Origin: Bacillus subtilis subsp. subtilis
Lineage (GTDB): Bacteria > Pseudomonadota > Gammaproteobacteria > Xanthomonadales > Xanthomonadaceae
Length of the DNA: 44,519 bases
Direction: 5' to 3'
NCBI GenBank assembly: GCA_021733645.1
Contig: JAHREJ010000038.1
Location: 1-44,519, forward strand
Below, piece by piece: positions 31,899-41,110 of this stretch. The notes under the pieces are model-generated. The model saw only the letters and a program-made list of their open reading frames with translations, did not search any database and had not been told where the DNA came from. Position 1 is the stretch's first letter. Each line of letters starts with the position of its first letter. The position numbers and the translations under genes were made by a program.

Positions 31899-32114
31899 TC
31901 ACGCAGTCAGCGGGCGCCCGCCGCCGAGCAGCCGCGCCGGCAACATCAGCAACGCGCGCAGGAAGGCGAACAGCGCCGAGAACGTGATCCCCACCAGGCG
32001 GAACGGCAGGCTGAACAGCCACACCAACGGCCATGCCACCAGCGCCAGAATCGCCAACGGCCAGCACAACACCCACAGCAGGCACCACACGCCCAGGGCC
32101 AACAGGATTTTCAT
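31899..32114 (-). CDS. Small membrane protein
   Basis: 71 residues, almost all hydrophobic, with two predicted membrane helices (about 2-30 and 35-62) and a short basic tail. I chose the ATG at 32114, with GGAG 6 bases upstream; an earlier ATG adds seven residues. I recognise no named family. It stands alone between DUF1963 and a divergent lipoprotein gene. Confidence 0.65.
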   Translation of the reverse strand: MKILLALGVWCLLWVLCWPLAILALVAWPLVWLFSLPFRLVGITFSALFAFLRALLMLPARLLGGGRPLTA

Positions 32115-32363
32115 CGCGATCTCCATCGACGGCATCGGGCGTCAGTACCCGCAGGGCCAACAGTGCCCCCGTCGCACGCACGCCGCAATGCCGTTGCGAC
32201 AGAACCCGGTCAATGACCGCTGAAGCCGGCCCTGGCACGACGAATGGGCGCATCGCAGCTTCCAGGTTGAAACAATCAATCGCCGTTGTCGGGATTCGCC
32301 TTGCCCCAGAGCGGCCACGTGAACGATCTTCGCTGGCTCTTTCACGTAGGCAAAGGAACGGCA

Positions 32364-32759
32364 ATGCACGACAGGAACACCAACAGGAAGACCGCACAGG
32401 CGATGCTGCGTGCAACGCAGCGGCTGGGCCTGGGCGGCAGCCTTCTGCTGCTCACCGGGTGTTCGTGGCAATGGGTCCGGCACAGCCACGATGCGGTGGC
32501 ACTGCAGCCCGCACTGGCCAGCTGCACGATCGAAGCCGAGCAACGCTTTCCGGTGCGCAATGAAGTGGCCCAGAAAACCGTGTACGCCGATCAGTACGAG
32601 CGTTGCCGGAAAACCGCCGACTGCGATGGCAAAAAGTACGCGCGTGTGTCGCGCCCCCACACCGAAAGCTATTCGATGGACGTCAATGCCGACAGCCGGC
32701 GCGACCAGATGGACGGCTGCATGATGCGCAAGGGGTGGCGCTCGGAACTGAAGTGGTAG
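32364..32759 (+). CDS. Small lipoprotein, unknown
   Basis: 131 residues. A basic start and hydrophobic segment lead to a lipobox LLTGC, so a lipoprotein is likely. The mature part has several cysteines (SCTIE, RCRKTADCDG, GCMMRKGW) that could form disulfides. Start ATG at 32364 follows AAAGGA. No family recognised. Its TAG stop lies in a GGTAGCC sequence at the edge of a REP. Confidence 0.7.
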   Translation: MHDRNTNRKTAQAMLRATQRLGLGGSLLLLTGCSWQWVRHSHDAVALQPALASCTIEAEQRFPVRNEVAQKTVYADQYERCRKTADCDGKKYARVSRPHTESYSMDVNADSRRDQMDGCMMRKGWRSELKW

Positions 32760-32765
32760 CCCGAA

Positions 32766-32792
32766 GCGCCGCCGAGCGTGGCTCGGCGCTAC
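32766..32792 (-). repeat. SMAG-type REP palindrome
   Basis: Minus-strand GTAG head (32792-32789), GCCGAGC/GCTCGGC stem. It lies in the 39-bp gap between the convergent lipoprotein and dnaB genes and may serve as their shared 3' hairpin. Confidence 0.75.
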
Positions 32793-32798
32793 CCGGGG

Positions 32799-34223
32799 TT
32801 ATTCGAACGAACCCACCGAGTCGTGCGACAGGTTGTCAAAGCGGGTGTATTCACCGAAGAACTTGAGCTTGCACGAACCGGTGGGGCCACCACGGTGCTT
32901 GCCGATGATGATCTCGGCCAGGCCCTTGTCCGGCGAGGTTTCCTTGTTGTAGTAGTCGTCGCGGTAGATGAACACGATCATGTCCGCGTCCTGCTCGATA
33001 GCGCCGGATTCGCGAAGGTCGGCCATCACCGGGCGCTTGTCGGTACGCGTTTCCAGCGAGCGGTTGAGCTGGGACAGCGCGATCACCGGCACGTTCAGTT
33101 CCTTGGCCAGGCCCTTCAGCGACCGCGAGATTTCCGAGATTTCGGTCGCGCGGTTTTCGCTGTTGCCCGGCACGCTCATCAGCTGCAGGTAATCGATCAC
33201 GATCAGGCCCAGGTCGTGCTCGCGCTTGAGCCGACGGCACTTGGAACGCAGGATCTCCGGCGACACGCCCGGCGTATCGTCGATGAAGATCTTGGTTTCC
33301 TTCAGCATCCGGATCGCACCGGTGACCCGGCTCCAGTCTTCGTCTTCCAGCTGGCCGGTACGCAGGCGCTGCGCATTGATGCGGCCGTTGGATGAAATCA
33401 GGCGCATGGCCAGCTGCGAGGCCGACATTTCCATCGAAAACACCGCCACGCCCTTCTTGGACTTGATCGCGGCGTACTCGGCGATGTTCAGCGCCAGCGT
33501 GGTCTTGCCCATCGCCGGACGCGCGGCCAGGATGATCAGATCGGTCGGCTGCAGGCCGGAGGTCATCGCATCGAAGTCGGTGTAGCCGGTCGGCAGGCCG
33601 GTGATGTTGCCGCCATTCTCGAAACGGTTGCGCAGTTCTTCGAAAGCATCCTTCAGCGCGCCGGGCATGGCCACGAAATCGGTCCGGCCGCGCGCGCCCT
33701 GCTCGGCGATCGCAAACACCGACTTTTCCGCCGCCGACAGCAGCTCGCTGCTTTCGCGGCCCTCGGGTTGGAAGCCGTCGTTGACGATGTCGGTGCCCAC
33801 CTGGATCAACTGGCGCAGCACCGCCTTGTCGCGCACGATCTCGGCGTAGGCGGCGATGTTGGCCGCCGACGGCGTGGTGCTGGCCAATTCGATCAGGTAG
33901 GCGCCATCGCCCACCAGTTCCATCCGGCCCTGCGATTCGAACCACTCGCCCAGGGTCACCGCATCGAACGGACGGTCGCGCTCGGACAACTCGCGGATCG
34001 CGCGGTAGATCATCTGGTGGTCGCGACGGTAGAAGTCGGTCTCGGTGAGCTGGTCGTTGATGCGGTCGTAGCTTTCCGGCGCCAGCATCAGCCCGCCCAG
34101 CACCGCCTGTTCGGCCTCGATCGAATGCGGCGGCACGCGCAGCTGGTCGATCCGCGATTCATCGCGGTCGAAGCGGTCACCGCGGTCTTTGCGGTCGGAA
34201 CGGAAGCCAGAGCGGGCGGACAT
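32799..34223 (-). CDS. dnaB: Replicative DNA helicase
   Basis: 474 residues. Hexameric helicase of the replisome. A basic, charged N-terminal extension (about 1-25) precedes the DnaB N domain beginning VPPHSIEAEQAVLGG. The RecA-like C domain has Walker A ARPAMGKTT near residue 233 and LIVIDYLQLMS as Walker B. Its length is normal, so there is no intein. The ATG at 34223 has AGGAAG upstream. A perfect DnaA-box sequence lies 77 bp before the start. Confidence 0.96.
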   Translation of the reverse strand: MSARSGFRSDRKDRGDRFDRDESRIDQLRVPPHSIEAEQAVLGGLMLAPESYDRINDQLTETDFYRRDHQMIYRAIRELSERDRPFDAVTLGEWFESQGRMELVGDGAYLIELASTTPSAANIAAYAEIVRDKAVLRQLIQVGTDIVNDGFQPEGRESSELLSAAEKSVFAIAEQGARGRTDFVAMPGALKDAFEELRNRFENGGNITGLPTGYTDFDAMTSGLQPTDLIILAARPAMGKTTLALNIAEYAAIKSKKGVAVFSMEMSASQLAMRLISSNGRINAQRLRTGQLEDEDWSRVTGAIRMLKETKIFIDDTPGVSPEILRSKCRRLKREHDLGLIVIDYLQLMSVPGNSENRATEISEISRSLKGLAKELNVPVIALSQLNRSLETRTDKRPVMADLRESGAIEQDADMIVFIYRDDYYNKETSPDKGLAEIIIGKHRGGPTGSCKLKFFGEYTRFDNLSHDSVGSFE

Positions 34224-34299
34224 GTGGGGGCGTACTTCCTGCAGTGTGGAGCGTGGGGCATGGTAGGCACGGAGCGCGCGCCGCAGCCATGCACAACCC

Positions 34300-34308
34300 T
34301 GTGGATAA
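34300..34308 (-). promoter_or_regulatory. DnaA-box sequence upstream of dnaB
   Basis: TTATCCACA on the minus strand, identical to the E. coli high-affinity DnaA box. It sits 77 bp upstream of the dnaB start codon, in its probable promoter region. Only one box is seen, so this is not an origin. Confidence 0.5.
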
Positions 34309-34429
34309 GCAGTGGATGGGCTGGGCATAACGGCGTTCTGCCGGCAGCATCGGCCGCGGCGGTCGCAGTGCGTGCGACGAGCGCCCTTGCGGCGCCCGCC
34401 GTGGGGCCATTATCGCAGATGCACCCGGC

Positions 34430-34990
34430 TCAATGCTGACCGCCGTGGGTAGCCACCCAGGCCAGGAATCTGTCGACGAACCCCTGCAGAAACACCTGGG
34501 TGCCTTCGCTACCGATGTTGCCGGCCTCGTCGATCAGGCCCTCCTTGAAGTGCAGGAATACCTCCGGCTGGCCCAGTACCGGCATGTCCAGGTAGGCCAG
34601 CACGTTGCGCAGGTGCTGCTGGGCCAGCGCGGTGCCAATGACTCCGATCGAGGCGCCCACCACCGCCGTCGGCTTGCCCGCAAAGGCGCTGTCGCCATAC
34701 GGCCGCGAAGCCAGGTCGATGGCGTTCTTGAGCACCCCGGGGATGGAGCGGTTGTACTCGGGGGTGACGAACAGCACCGCGTCGGCGTCACGGATCTGCT
34801 GTTTCAGGCGCACGCCCTGTGCCGGGTAATCCTTGTCGAAATCCTGGTTGTAAAGCGGCAGGTCGCCGATCTCGACAGGCTCAAAACGCGCCCTGCCGGC
34901 CGCCAGCTTCGCCAGCGCGTGGGCCAGCGCCTTGTTGTGCGAGCCTTTGCGCAGGCTGCCCACCAGTACCGCGATCTTCACTTCGGCCAC
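34430..34990 (-). CDS. NADPH-dependent FMN reductase
   Basis: 186 residues. Flavodoxin-like fold with the FMN-binding loop VGSLRKGSHNKALA at the N terminus and TPEYNRSIPGVLKNAIDLASRP in the middle, the signature of the NADPH-dependent FMN/quinone/chromate reductase group. It probably reduces quinones or other oxidants in the cytoplasm. The GTG at 34990 has GGAGAG 5 bases upstream. It stands upstream of dnaB in the same direction with a 206-bp gap, so they are probably separate units. Confidence 0.92.
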   Translation of the reverse strand: MAEVKIAVLVGSLRKGSHNKALAHALAKLAAGRARFEPVEIGDLPLYNQDFDKDYPAQGVRLKQQIRDADAVLFVTPEYNRSIPGVLKNAIDLASRPYGDSAFAGKPTAVVGASIGVIGTALAQQHLRNVLAYLDMPVLGQPEVFLHFKEGLIDEAGNIGSEGTQVFLQGFVDRFLAWVATHGGQH

Positions 34991-35060
34991 GGGAATCTCT
35001 CCGTTTGGGGAAAGCCCCAGCCTAGGGTCGACCACCTTCGGCAGCGGTGAAGGCAGCACA

Positions 35061-35119
35061 GCCAGGCGTGGCCTGGCAGGGCGCTACCGCTCCGGTGCAG
35101 CCACCCCACCGGTGGCTGC
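35061..35119 (-). repeat. Degenerate REP and hairpin after the asparagine-synthetase-like gene
   Basis: GCAGCCACC/GGTGGCTGC (35097-35119, loop CCACC) lies just past the stop codon on the minus strand. A GTAG-headed sequence with a CCAGGC/GCCTGG stem follows at 35086-35061. There is no T-tract. Confidence 0.5.
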
Positions 35120-35125
35120 ATGCCA

Positions 35126-37069
35126 TCAGCCGCGCGTTACCGCGGCACGCACCGCACGCCAATGCGCCTGCCAGGCCTGGAACATCAGCACGTTCCACAG
35201 GTGCGTGTGCCATTTGCGCTCGCCCTGCTGGAACCGCTGCCACAGCGGTACCACCGCCTCGACGTTGAACACGCCTTCGGCGGCCAGCCGCGCCGGGTCC
35301 AGCAGCGCGTCGGCCCAGCCCCGCAGGTCGCCCTTGAGCCAGGCACTGACCGGCGCGCCAAAGCCGCGCTTGGGCCGGTGCACCATGTCCTGGGGCACGT
35401 AGCGGCCCAGCACGCGCTTGAGCAGGTACTTGCTGACCCCGTCGCGCTGCTTCATGTGCAGCGGCAGCGACCAGGCAAACTCGGCCACGCGCCAGTCCAG
35501 CAACGGCGCGCGTGCTTCCAGACTGACCGCCATGCTGGTGCGGTCCACCTTGCACAGCAGGTCATCGGGCAGATAGGTGTTGAAGTCGGCCAGCATCATC
35601 GCGTCGGCCGGCGAGCCGGCGCCGTGCAGCGGGTCGGCAAGGTCGTAGAAGCTGCCCGCCCCACGCGCGCCTTGCACCGCCGCCACCGGGTCGCGCCAGC
35701 GCGAGATGCGGTTGCGGTACACATCACCGATCCCGCGCGCCCCGGTTTCGGCCAGGAGTGCCGCCAGCCCGCCGGTCCGCGAGGCTTCGCCCTGGGTGTG
35801 CGCCCGGGTGGCCATCCAGCGCCGCAGCGGCGCCGGCACCTTGCCCAGCAGCGACCAGTTGCGCAGCGCACGCTGGTAGCGGCTGTAGCCAAAGAACAGT
35901 TCATCGCCGCCATCGCCGGACAGCGCCACGGTGACCGAACCGCGCGCCAGCCTGGCCACCAGTGCGGTGGGTACCTGGGACGCATCGGCGAAGGGCTCGT
36001 CGAACATCGCCGGCAGCTGCGGCACCACGGCCAGTGCGTCGGCGCCACTGACATACAGCTCGGTGTGGTCGGTGCCCAGATGCTGCGCCAGCGCCTTGGC
36101 CAACGGCGCTTCGTCGTGGTCCGACCCCTGGAAGCCGATGCTGAAACTGTGGATCGGCGACGCCGACTGGGCCTGCATCAAGGCCGCCACCACCGACGAA
36201 TCGGTGCCGCCGGACAGGAACACGCCCACCGGCACGTCGGCCACCATGCGCAACCCGACCGCGTCGCGCAGCACGGTATCCAACTGCGCCTCCGCCTCGT
36301 CGTCGCTGCCGATGAACGGCCGCGCAAGTGCCTGCTGCATGCGCTCGCGCGCATTCCAGAACGGTATCTGCTGCTGGTCCGGGCGGTGCGCGGCGGCACC
36401 GGCGGCCACCGCGGCCGCATCCAGGCGCAGCGCGCGGCCGGGCATCAGCTTGAAGGTGCCCGTGTGGATGCAATGCGGCGCGGGAATGTAATCCAGCCGC
36501 AGCAGCAGGGTCAGCGCGTCGCGGTCGATGTCGTTGTCAAAATCCGGGTGTTGCCACAATGCTTTCAGCTCCGACCCGAACACCAGGGCATCACCGGCCC
36601 AGCCGTAATACAGCGGCTTCTTGCCAACCCGGTCGCGGGCCAGCCACAGGCATTGCTCGGCGTGATCCCACAGCGCAATGGCGAACATGCCGTTGGCCCG
36701 CTGCAGGGTGTCATCCAGCCCCCAGGCCACGAACGCGGCCAGCAGCACCTCGGTATCCGAATGCCCGCGGAACGCGTGCCCGAGCCCTTCCAGCTCGGCA
36801 CGCAGCGCGGCGAAGTTGTAGACCTCACCGTTGTAGGCCAGCACATACCGGCCATCGTTGGAGGCCATCGGCTGGTGGCCCAGTGGCGACAGGTCCAGGA
36901 TGCTCAGCCGCCGGTGGGCCAGCGCGATGCCCGCGCCCGCATCGGCCCATACCCCGCTGTCGTCCGGGCCACGGTGGACCAGCGCGTCGCCCATGCGCCG
37001 CGCCAAGTGTTCCAGTGCCGCCGGCTCCATCACCGGAGCCGGCAGCAGCATTCCTGCCAATCCACACAT
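35126..37069 (-). CDS. Asparagine synthetase (glutamine-hydrolysing)-like amidotransferase
   Basis: 647 residues. The N-terminal Ntn glutaminase domain uses Cys2 (MCGLAG), with RGPDDSG and LAYNGEVYN as glutamine-site motifs. The C-terminal synthetase domain has the ATP-pyrophosphatase loop LSGGTDSS, DGGDELF, and KVDRTSMAVSLEARAPLLD. It makes an amide from a carboxylate, ATP and glutamine. The group includes asparagine synthetases and relatives that act on cell-surface or natural-product substrates, and the substrate here is uncertain. It starts 3 bp after the stop of the TPP-dependent E1 gene, so the two form a coupled pair. Confidence 0.9.
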   Translation of the reverse strand: MCGLAGMLLPAPVMEPAALEHLARRMGDALVHRGPDDSGVWADAGAGIALAHRRLSILDLSPLGHQPMASNDGRYVLAYNGEVYNFAALRAELEGLGHAFRGHSDTEVLLAAFVAWGLDDTLQRANGMFAIALWDHAEQCLWLARDRVGKKPLYYGWAGDALVFGSELKALWQHPDFDNDIDRDALTLLLRLDYIPAPHCIHTGTFKLMPGRALRLDAAAVAAGAAAHRPDQQQIPFWNARERMQQALARPFIGSDDEAEAQLDTVLRDAVGLRMVADVPVGVFLSGGTDSSVVAALMQAQSASPIHSFSIGFQGSDHDEAPLAKALAQHLGTDHTELYVSGADALAVVPQLPAMFDEPFADASQVPTALVARLARGSVTVALSGDGGDELFFGYSRYQRALRNWSLLGKVPAPLRRWMATRAHTQGEASRTGGLAALLAETGARGIGDVYRNRISRWRDPVAAVQGARGAGSFYDLADPLHGAGSPADAMMLADFNTYLPDDLLCKVDRTSMAVSLEARAPLLDWRVAEFAWSLPLHMKQRDGVSKYLLKRVLGRYVPQDMVHRPKRGFGAPVSAWLKGDLRGWADALLDPARLAAEGVFNVEAVVPLWQRFQQGERKWHTHLWNVLMFQAWQAHWRAVRAAVTRG

Positions 37070-37072
37070 ACG

Positions 37073-39352
37073 TCAGAGATCCTGCGCCAGTACCCGGGCG
37101 GCGCCTACCAACGCATTGTCGCTTGGAAGCACGCACATTGCTGCCCCCGCCAGCGGGGTGTAGGTATCGGCCCCACACACCCGCTGCACCGGCAGGTGGC
37201 CCAGCCCGGCTTCCACCAGTGCCGTGATGATGCCCTCGCCTACCCCGGCACTGTGCCGGCCCTCGTCGACCACCAGCACGCGTTGGGCGTCGGCGGCCTG
37301 CTCGGCGATGAAGTCGGCATTGAGTGGCACCAGCCAGCGCAGGTCCACCACCCGCACCTGCCAGCCCAGCTCGGCCTCGATCGTGCGCGCCGCACGCAGG
37401 CTCATCGGGATGCCGTTGCCATAGCTGAAGATCACCAGGTCGTTGGCCTCCGCGCGGTACACCCGGCCCTGCCCGGGCAGCAGGGTCTGCTCCGGCGACG
37501 GGTACGGGAACAGCCACTGGCCATCGCCGGGTTCGTAGAGGTCTTTGGTCATGTACAGCGCGATCGGCTCCAGGAACACCGATACCCGCCCATCCACCTG
37601 CCCGAGGGCGGCCAGGGTGCGCAGCATCATCGCCGCGTCATCGCCGCGCGAGGGGCACCCCACCACCAGGCCGGGGATGTCGCGCAGCGCGGTGATCGAG
37701 TTGTCATTGTGGAAGTGGCCACCGAAGCCTTTCTGGTAGCCCAGCCCGGCAATGCGCACCAGCATCGGGTTGCGGTACTGGTCGTTGGAGAAGAACTGCA
37801 GCGAACAGGCTTCGCCGCGCAGCTGGTCGGCGGCGTTGTGCAGGTAGGCCAGGTACTGGATCTCCGGGATCGGCAGCATGCCCAGGTTGGCCAGGCCCTG
37901 GGCCATGCCCAGGATCATGGTTTCATCCAGCAGCGTGTTGAACACCCGGCGCGGTCCGAACGCCTTCAGCAGCCCCTTGCTGACCGTATACACCCCGCCC
38001 TTCTGCGCCACGTCCTCGCCAAACAGCAGCGTGGACGGGTACTTGGCCATCAGCTCGTGCAGGCCCTGGTTGATCTGGATGGCCAGGTGTCGCGGCGGCA
38101 GCCGCTCGGGCAGCTGCGCCTCGCTGCCGAACGCGGCCAGGCGCGCCGCCGGATCGGCCACGCGACCGGCTTCGGCCTGCACTGCCGCCGGCGAATACGG
38201 GGCCAGCGGCGCCATGATCTGCGCCAGGCCCTCCAGCTTTGATCGGCGGTCAGCCTCGGCGGCGGCGGCAAAGCAGCGCACGCGCATCGCTTCGTAGCGC
38301 TGCAGCACCTGCGCGGGGTCCAGCCAGCCCGATTCAAGCGCAATCTGCGCCGAGCGCAGCAACGGATCGGCGGCCTCGGCCGCGCACAGCTCGGGTAACG
38401 GCCGCCACTCGATCTCGAAATCGGTGCCGGCGTGGCCCATCAACCGGGTGGTCCGCAGGTGCAGGAAGGTGGGCCGCCGCGTGCGCCGGCAATGCTCCAG
38501 CGCGCGTTGCACCTGCGCATGGCCGCTGGCCAGGTCCAGGCCATCGGCGAAGAAATAATCCAGGCCGGGGCGATGGCTGAAGTTCTGTGCGATCCAGCCA
38601 TCGGGGGTCTTCACCGAAATGCCGATGCCGTTGTCTTCGCAGACGAACAACACCGGGGCCGGCAACCGCTGGTAGGCCGCCCAGGCGGCGGTATTGAACG
38701 CGGTCTGCGCGGTGGCATGGTTGGACGAGGCATCGCCGAAGGAGCAGATCACCACGCTGTCCTCGGGGATCGGCAGCGCGTGCCCGATGCGCCGTGCGCT
38801 TTCGATCGCCATGGCCGTGCCGAGCGCCTTGGGCAGGTGCGAGGCGATGGTGGAGGTCTGCGGCAGCACCCACAGCGGCTTGCTGCCCCACACCTTGTGC
38901 CGCCCGCCACTGGCGGGATCGTCGCAGCTGGCGGCGAACGAGAGCGCCGCATCCAGCACCGGATCCATGCCGGGCAACTGGCCAAAACGCTCGGCCATGA
39001 ACGCGCCGGAGCGGTAATGCAGGAACGCCGGATCAGTATGCCGCGCCAGCCGCGCCACCAGCGCGTTACCTTCATGGCCCGATGACCCGATGGTGTAGAA
39101 GACCTTGTTCTGTACGCGCAGCACGCGTGCCATCAGGTCCAGGTGGCGGCTGACCAGCTGCGACTCGAACAAGGCGTCAAAGCCCTGCGCATCCAGCGTG
39201 CTGCCGGGCAGGATCGGCGCGTCCGGCGCGGGCCGTGGCGCGGGATCACCCCGCCACTGCTGTACGAATTCGATGAAATTGGTATCGCAGATCTCGGCCC
39301 GGTTGAGGGCTTTCATGCGTGCGGGAATCGGATCGGGAACCACGGCAAACAT
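37073..39352 (-). CDS. Fused alpha-beta thiamine-diphosphate 2-oxoacid dehydrogenase E1-like protein
   Basis: 759 residues. Residues about 1-410 match an E1-alpha subunit, with the ThDP motif SFGDASSNHATAQTAFN. Residues about 425-759 match an E1-beta subunit, with LLFGEDVAQKGGVYTVSKGL and VVDLRWLVPLN. In two-gene systems these are separate proteins. It should decarboxylate a 2-oxoacid, perhaps a branched-chain one or acetoin-like substrate. No E2 or lipoyl protein is next to it; it could borrow one or act without one. GGAGG lies 7 bases before the ATG at 39352. It is coupled to the amidotransferase. Confidence 0.87.
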   Translation of the reverse strand: MFAVVPDPIPARMKALNRAEICDTNFIEFVQQWRGDPAPRPAPDAPILPGSTLDAQGFDALFESQLVSRHLDLMARVLRVQNKVFYTIGSSGHEGNALVARLARHTDPAFLHYRSGAFMAERFGQLPGMDPVLDAALSFAASCDDPASGGRHKVWGSKPLWVLPQTSTIASHLPKALGTAMAIESARRIGHALPIPEDSVVICSFGDASSNHATAQTAFNTAAWAAYQRLPAPVLFVCEDNGIGISVKTPDGWIAQNFSHRPGLDYFFADGLDLASGHAQVQRALEHCRRTRRPTFLHLRTTRLMGHAGTDFEIEWRPLPELCAAEAADPLLRSAQIALESGWLDPAQVLQRYEAMRVRCFAAAAEADRRSKLEGLAQIMAPLAPYSPAAVQAEAGRVADPAARLAAFGSEAQLPERLPPRHLAIQINQGLHELMAKYPSTLLFGEDVAQKGGVYTVSKGLLKAFGPRRVFNTLLDETMILGMAQGLANLGMLPIPEIQYLAYLHNAADQLRGEACSLQFFSNDQYRNPMLVRIAGLGYQKGFGGHFHNDNSITALRDIPGLVVGCPSRGDDAAMMLRTLAALGQVDGRVSVFLEPIALYMTKDLYEPGDGQWLFPYPSPEQTLLPGQGRVYRAEANDLVIFSYGNGIPMSLRAARTIEAELGWQVRVVDLRWLVPLNADFIAEQAADAQRVLVVDEGRHSAGVGEGIITALVEAGLGHLPVQRVCGADTYTPLAGAAMCVLPSDNALVGAARVLAQDL

Positions 39353-39445
39353 CCATCAGCCTCCGTGACGCGCGGCCCAGGCGGCCACGCCGGGAGTCTG
39401 GCCGCAACCTGCGCCGGTTGCCAAGCGCGGGTGCAGCATGCGCGC

Positions 39446-39991
39446 TCAACCGGCGCGGCGGGCCCGCCACTGGTCGCGCGACTGGCCCCATATCTCGATC
39501 GGCTTGCCGTCATGGGGCGGCGGCAGTTCGCCGATGCGCAGCAGCGTGCTGCCCAGCTTGCGCGCCACGACCTTGGAATTTTCGTTGGCCGCATCGATGG
39601 TGTGGATCACTTCTTCCCAACCCAGCGCGTGGAAGGCCCAGTCGATACTGGCCACCGCCGCCTCGGGCGCGTAGCCGCGGCCCCAGCTTTCGCGGCGGAT
39701 ACTCCAGCCCACTTCAGTGCCGGGCCAGTCCAGCGGCTGCCACGGCCCCATGCGACCGACCCAGTCGCCGCTGCTTTTTTCAATCACCGAAAACATCGAG
39801 AACCCATACAGGTGCCAGTTGCCGGCCAGGCAGCTGAAACTGCGCCAGGCCTGCGAGGGTGCCTGCACGCCGCCCAGGTGCTGCATCACGTCAGGATCGG
39901 TGCAGAAACGCAGGAAGGCGTCGAAATCCTCCACACGCGGCGGGCGCAGGATCAGGCGATCGGTTTCCAGCTGCAGGTCGAAGATGCTCAT
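39446..39991 (-). CDS. GNAT acetyltransferase, RimJ/RimL type
   Basis: 181 residues. The Acetyltransf_3 pattern is clear: LETDRLILRPPRVEDFDAF at the start, then FSVIEKSSGDWVGRMGPW, and the acetyl-CoA loop RRESWGRGYAPEAA, with ENSKVVARKLG near the end. It may acetylate a protein N terminus or a small molecule. The ATG at 39991 begins the fold; longer starts add unrelated residues. It stands 94 bp upstream of the E1 gene on the same strand. Confidence 0.9.
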   Translation of the reverse strand: MSIFDLQLETDRLILRPPRVEDFDAFLRFCTDPDVMQHLGGVQAPSQAWRSFSCLAGNWHLYGFSMFSVIEKSSGDWVGRMGPWQPLDWPGTEVGWSIRRESWGRGYAPEAAVASIDWAFHALGWEEVIHTIDAANENSKVVARKLGSTLLRIGELPPPHDGKPIEIWGQSRDQWRARRAG

Positions 39992-40061
39992 CGCGATGGC
40001 CGTCGGGACACAGGCACACATCATCGCAGCGGGCCGGGCTGCACGTTGTGGCGGGCCCCGC

Positions 40062-40096
40062 AAAACGCAACAGGCCGGACGACGCCGGCCTGTTGC
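40062..40096 (-). terminator. Terminator of the glycine-zipper gene
   Basis: GCAACAGGCCGG (40067-40078) and its complement (40085-40096) form a perfect 12-bp stem with a 6-nt loop, followed on the minus strand by GTTTTG. Confidence 0.8.
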
Positions 40097-40119
40097 TCGC
40101 ACGATCCATCCGCGCGGAG

Positions 40120-40950
40120 TTACTGCTTGTTCGAATCCAGCGCGGCGGTCTGGGTGACCAGCTGGCCATCAATGACCGGCAGGCGATCGCTGCTCGGCTT
40201 GTTGTCCATCTTGACGGTCTTTTCCACGCCATCGTAGCGGTAGGTCACGTTGTAACCGGTGACCGCGTTGTTGGTGCCCATCGGGATGCGGTTGCCCGGC
40301 TTGCCGGCCATGCGCATGGTGCCGGTGGTGCCATCTTCATTGCGGTAGGTCACGTTGTAGCCGGTGACCTTGGTCGACTCGGAGGTCGCCGTTTCGGTGT
40401 GGCACTGGCGCTCGGTGCGGTTGACCACGCGGCCACCCACGTGGCGCTTGTCGACCTGGTTGCCGATCAGGCCGCCGGCCACGGCGCCGGCCGCGGTAGC
40501 GGCCTTCTTGCCGTTGCCGCCACCCACCTGGTTGCCCAGCAGGCCACCGATGACCGCACCGGCGACCGTGCCGCCAACGTTGCCGTCGCGCTCGGGCAGG
40601 CGTTCCTGCACCACCACGTCCTGGCAGACTTCATGCGGGGTCTGGGTGGTGGAGGTCTCGCGCACCGGTTCGGTACCGATCACGGTGGCGTAGGCCTTTT
40701 CCTTCCTGGTCAGTGGATCGACCTTGACGATGTCGGCGTATTCCAGCTTGCCGGCCTTGTCCTCGACCGCCAGGGCATCGGTGCGTGCACCGTCGTCGGC
40801 CAGTGGCGTGGTGTCCAGGGTGGGCCGGGTCTGCGTCGCGGTCACCGGATCCGGCGAGGACGAGCCACTCTTCATGAAGGCAGCGGTGGCGATGCCGCCG
40901 ACAAGCAGCGCGCCAGCGGCGACCAGAGCAGTGGTGGTAGTACTTTTCAT
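40120..40950 (-). CDS. Glycine-zipper 2TM protein with repeated C-terminal motif
   Basis: 276 residues. An N-terminal hydrophobic segment (about 8-27) looks like a signal anchor. The middle has a glycine-zipper hairpin (GGTVAGAVIGGLLGNQVGGG and AGAVAGGLIGNQVDKR). The C-terminal part has two related units, each starting VTGYNVTYR. It is likely inserted in an envelope membrane with an outer-membrane or periplasmic domain, as in the 17-kDa-antigen/SlyB group. The ATG at 40950 has AGGGAG 6 bases upstream. It stands as a single gene. Confidence 0.83.
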   Translation of the reverse strand: MKSTTTTALVAAGALLVGGIATAAFMKSGSSSPDPVTATQTRPTLDTTPLADDGARTDALAVEDKAGKLEYADIVKVDPLTRKEKAYATVIGTEPVRETSTTQTPHEVCQDVVVQERLPERDGNVGGTVAGAVIGGLLGNQVGGGNGKKAATAAGAVAGGLIGNQVDKRHVGGRVVNRTERQCHTETATSESTKVTGYNVTYRNEDGTTGTMRMAGKPGNRIPMGTNNAVTGYNVTYRYDGVEKTVKMDNKPSSDRLPVIDGQLVTQTAALDSNKQ

Positions 40951-41110
40951 ATCCGGCTCCCTGCGGACGATCCGCAACGTTCTTGAGCGGATTCCAGCAC
41001 GCCATGCCTGAACGGAATCTCCACAGTGCGTACACGCGGCCGTTACCCATTCAGGTTCTGTGTCGCTGTGGCCCGTGATAGCGTTTACAGCATCTGTCGA
41101 GGAGAGCGTC

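Noticed and set aside
32799..34223. Intein in dnaB
   Set aside because: The protein has the normal length of about 470 residues and motifs are uninterrupted.
34224..34429. Replication origin near the DnaA box
   Set aside because: Only one box, no AT-rich unwinding region, and no dnaA or dnaN nearby.
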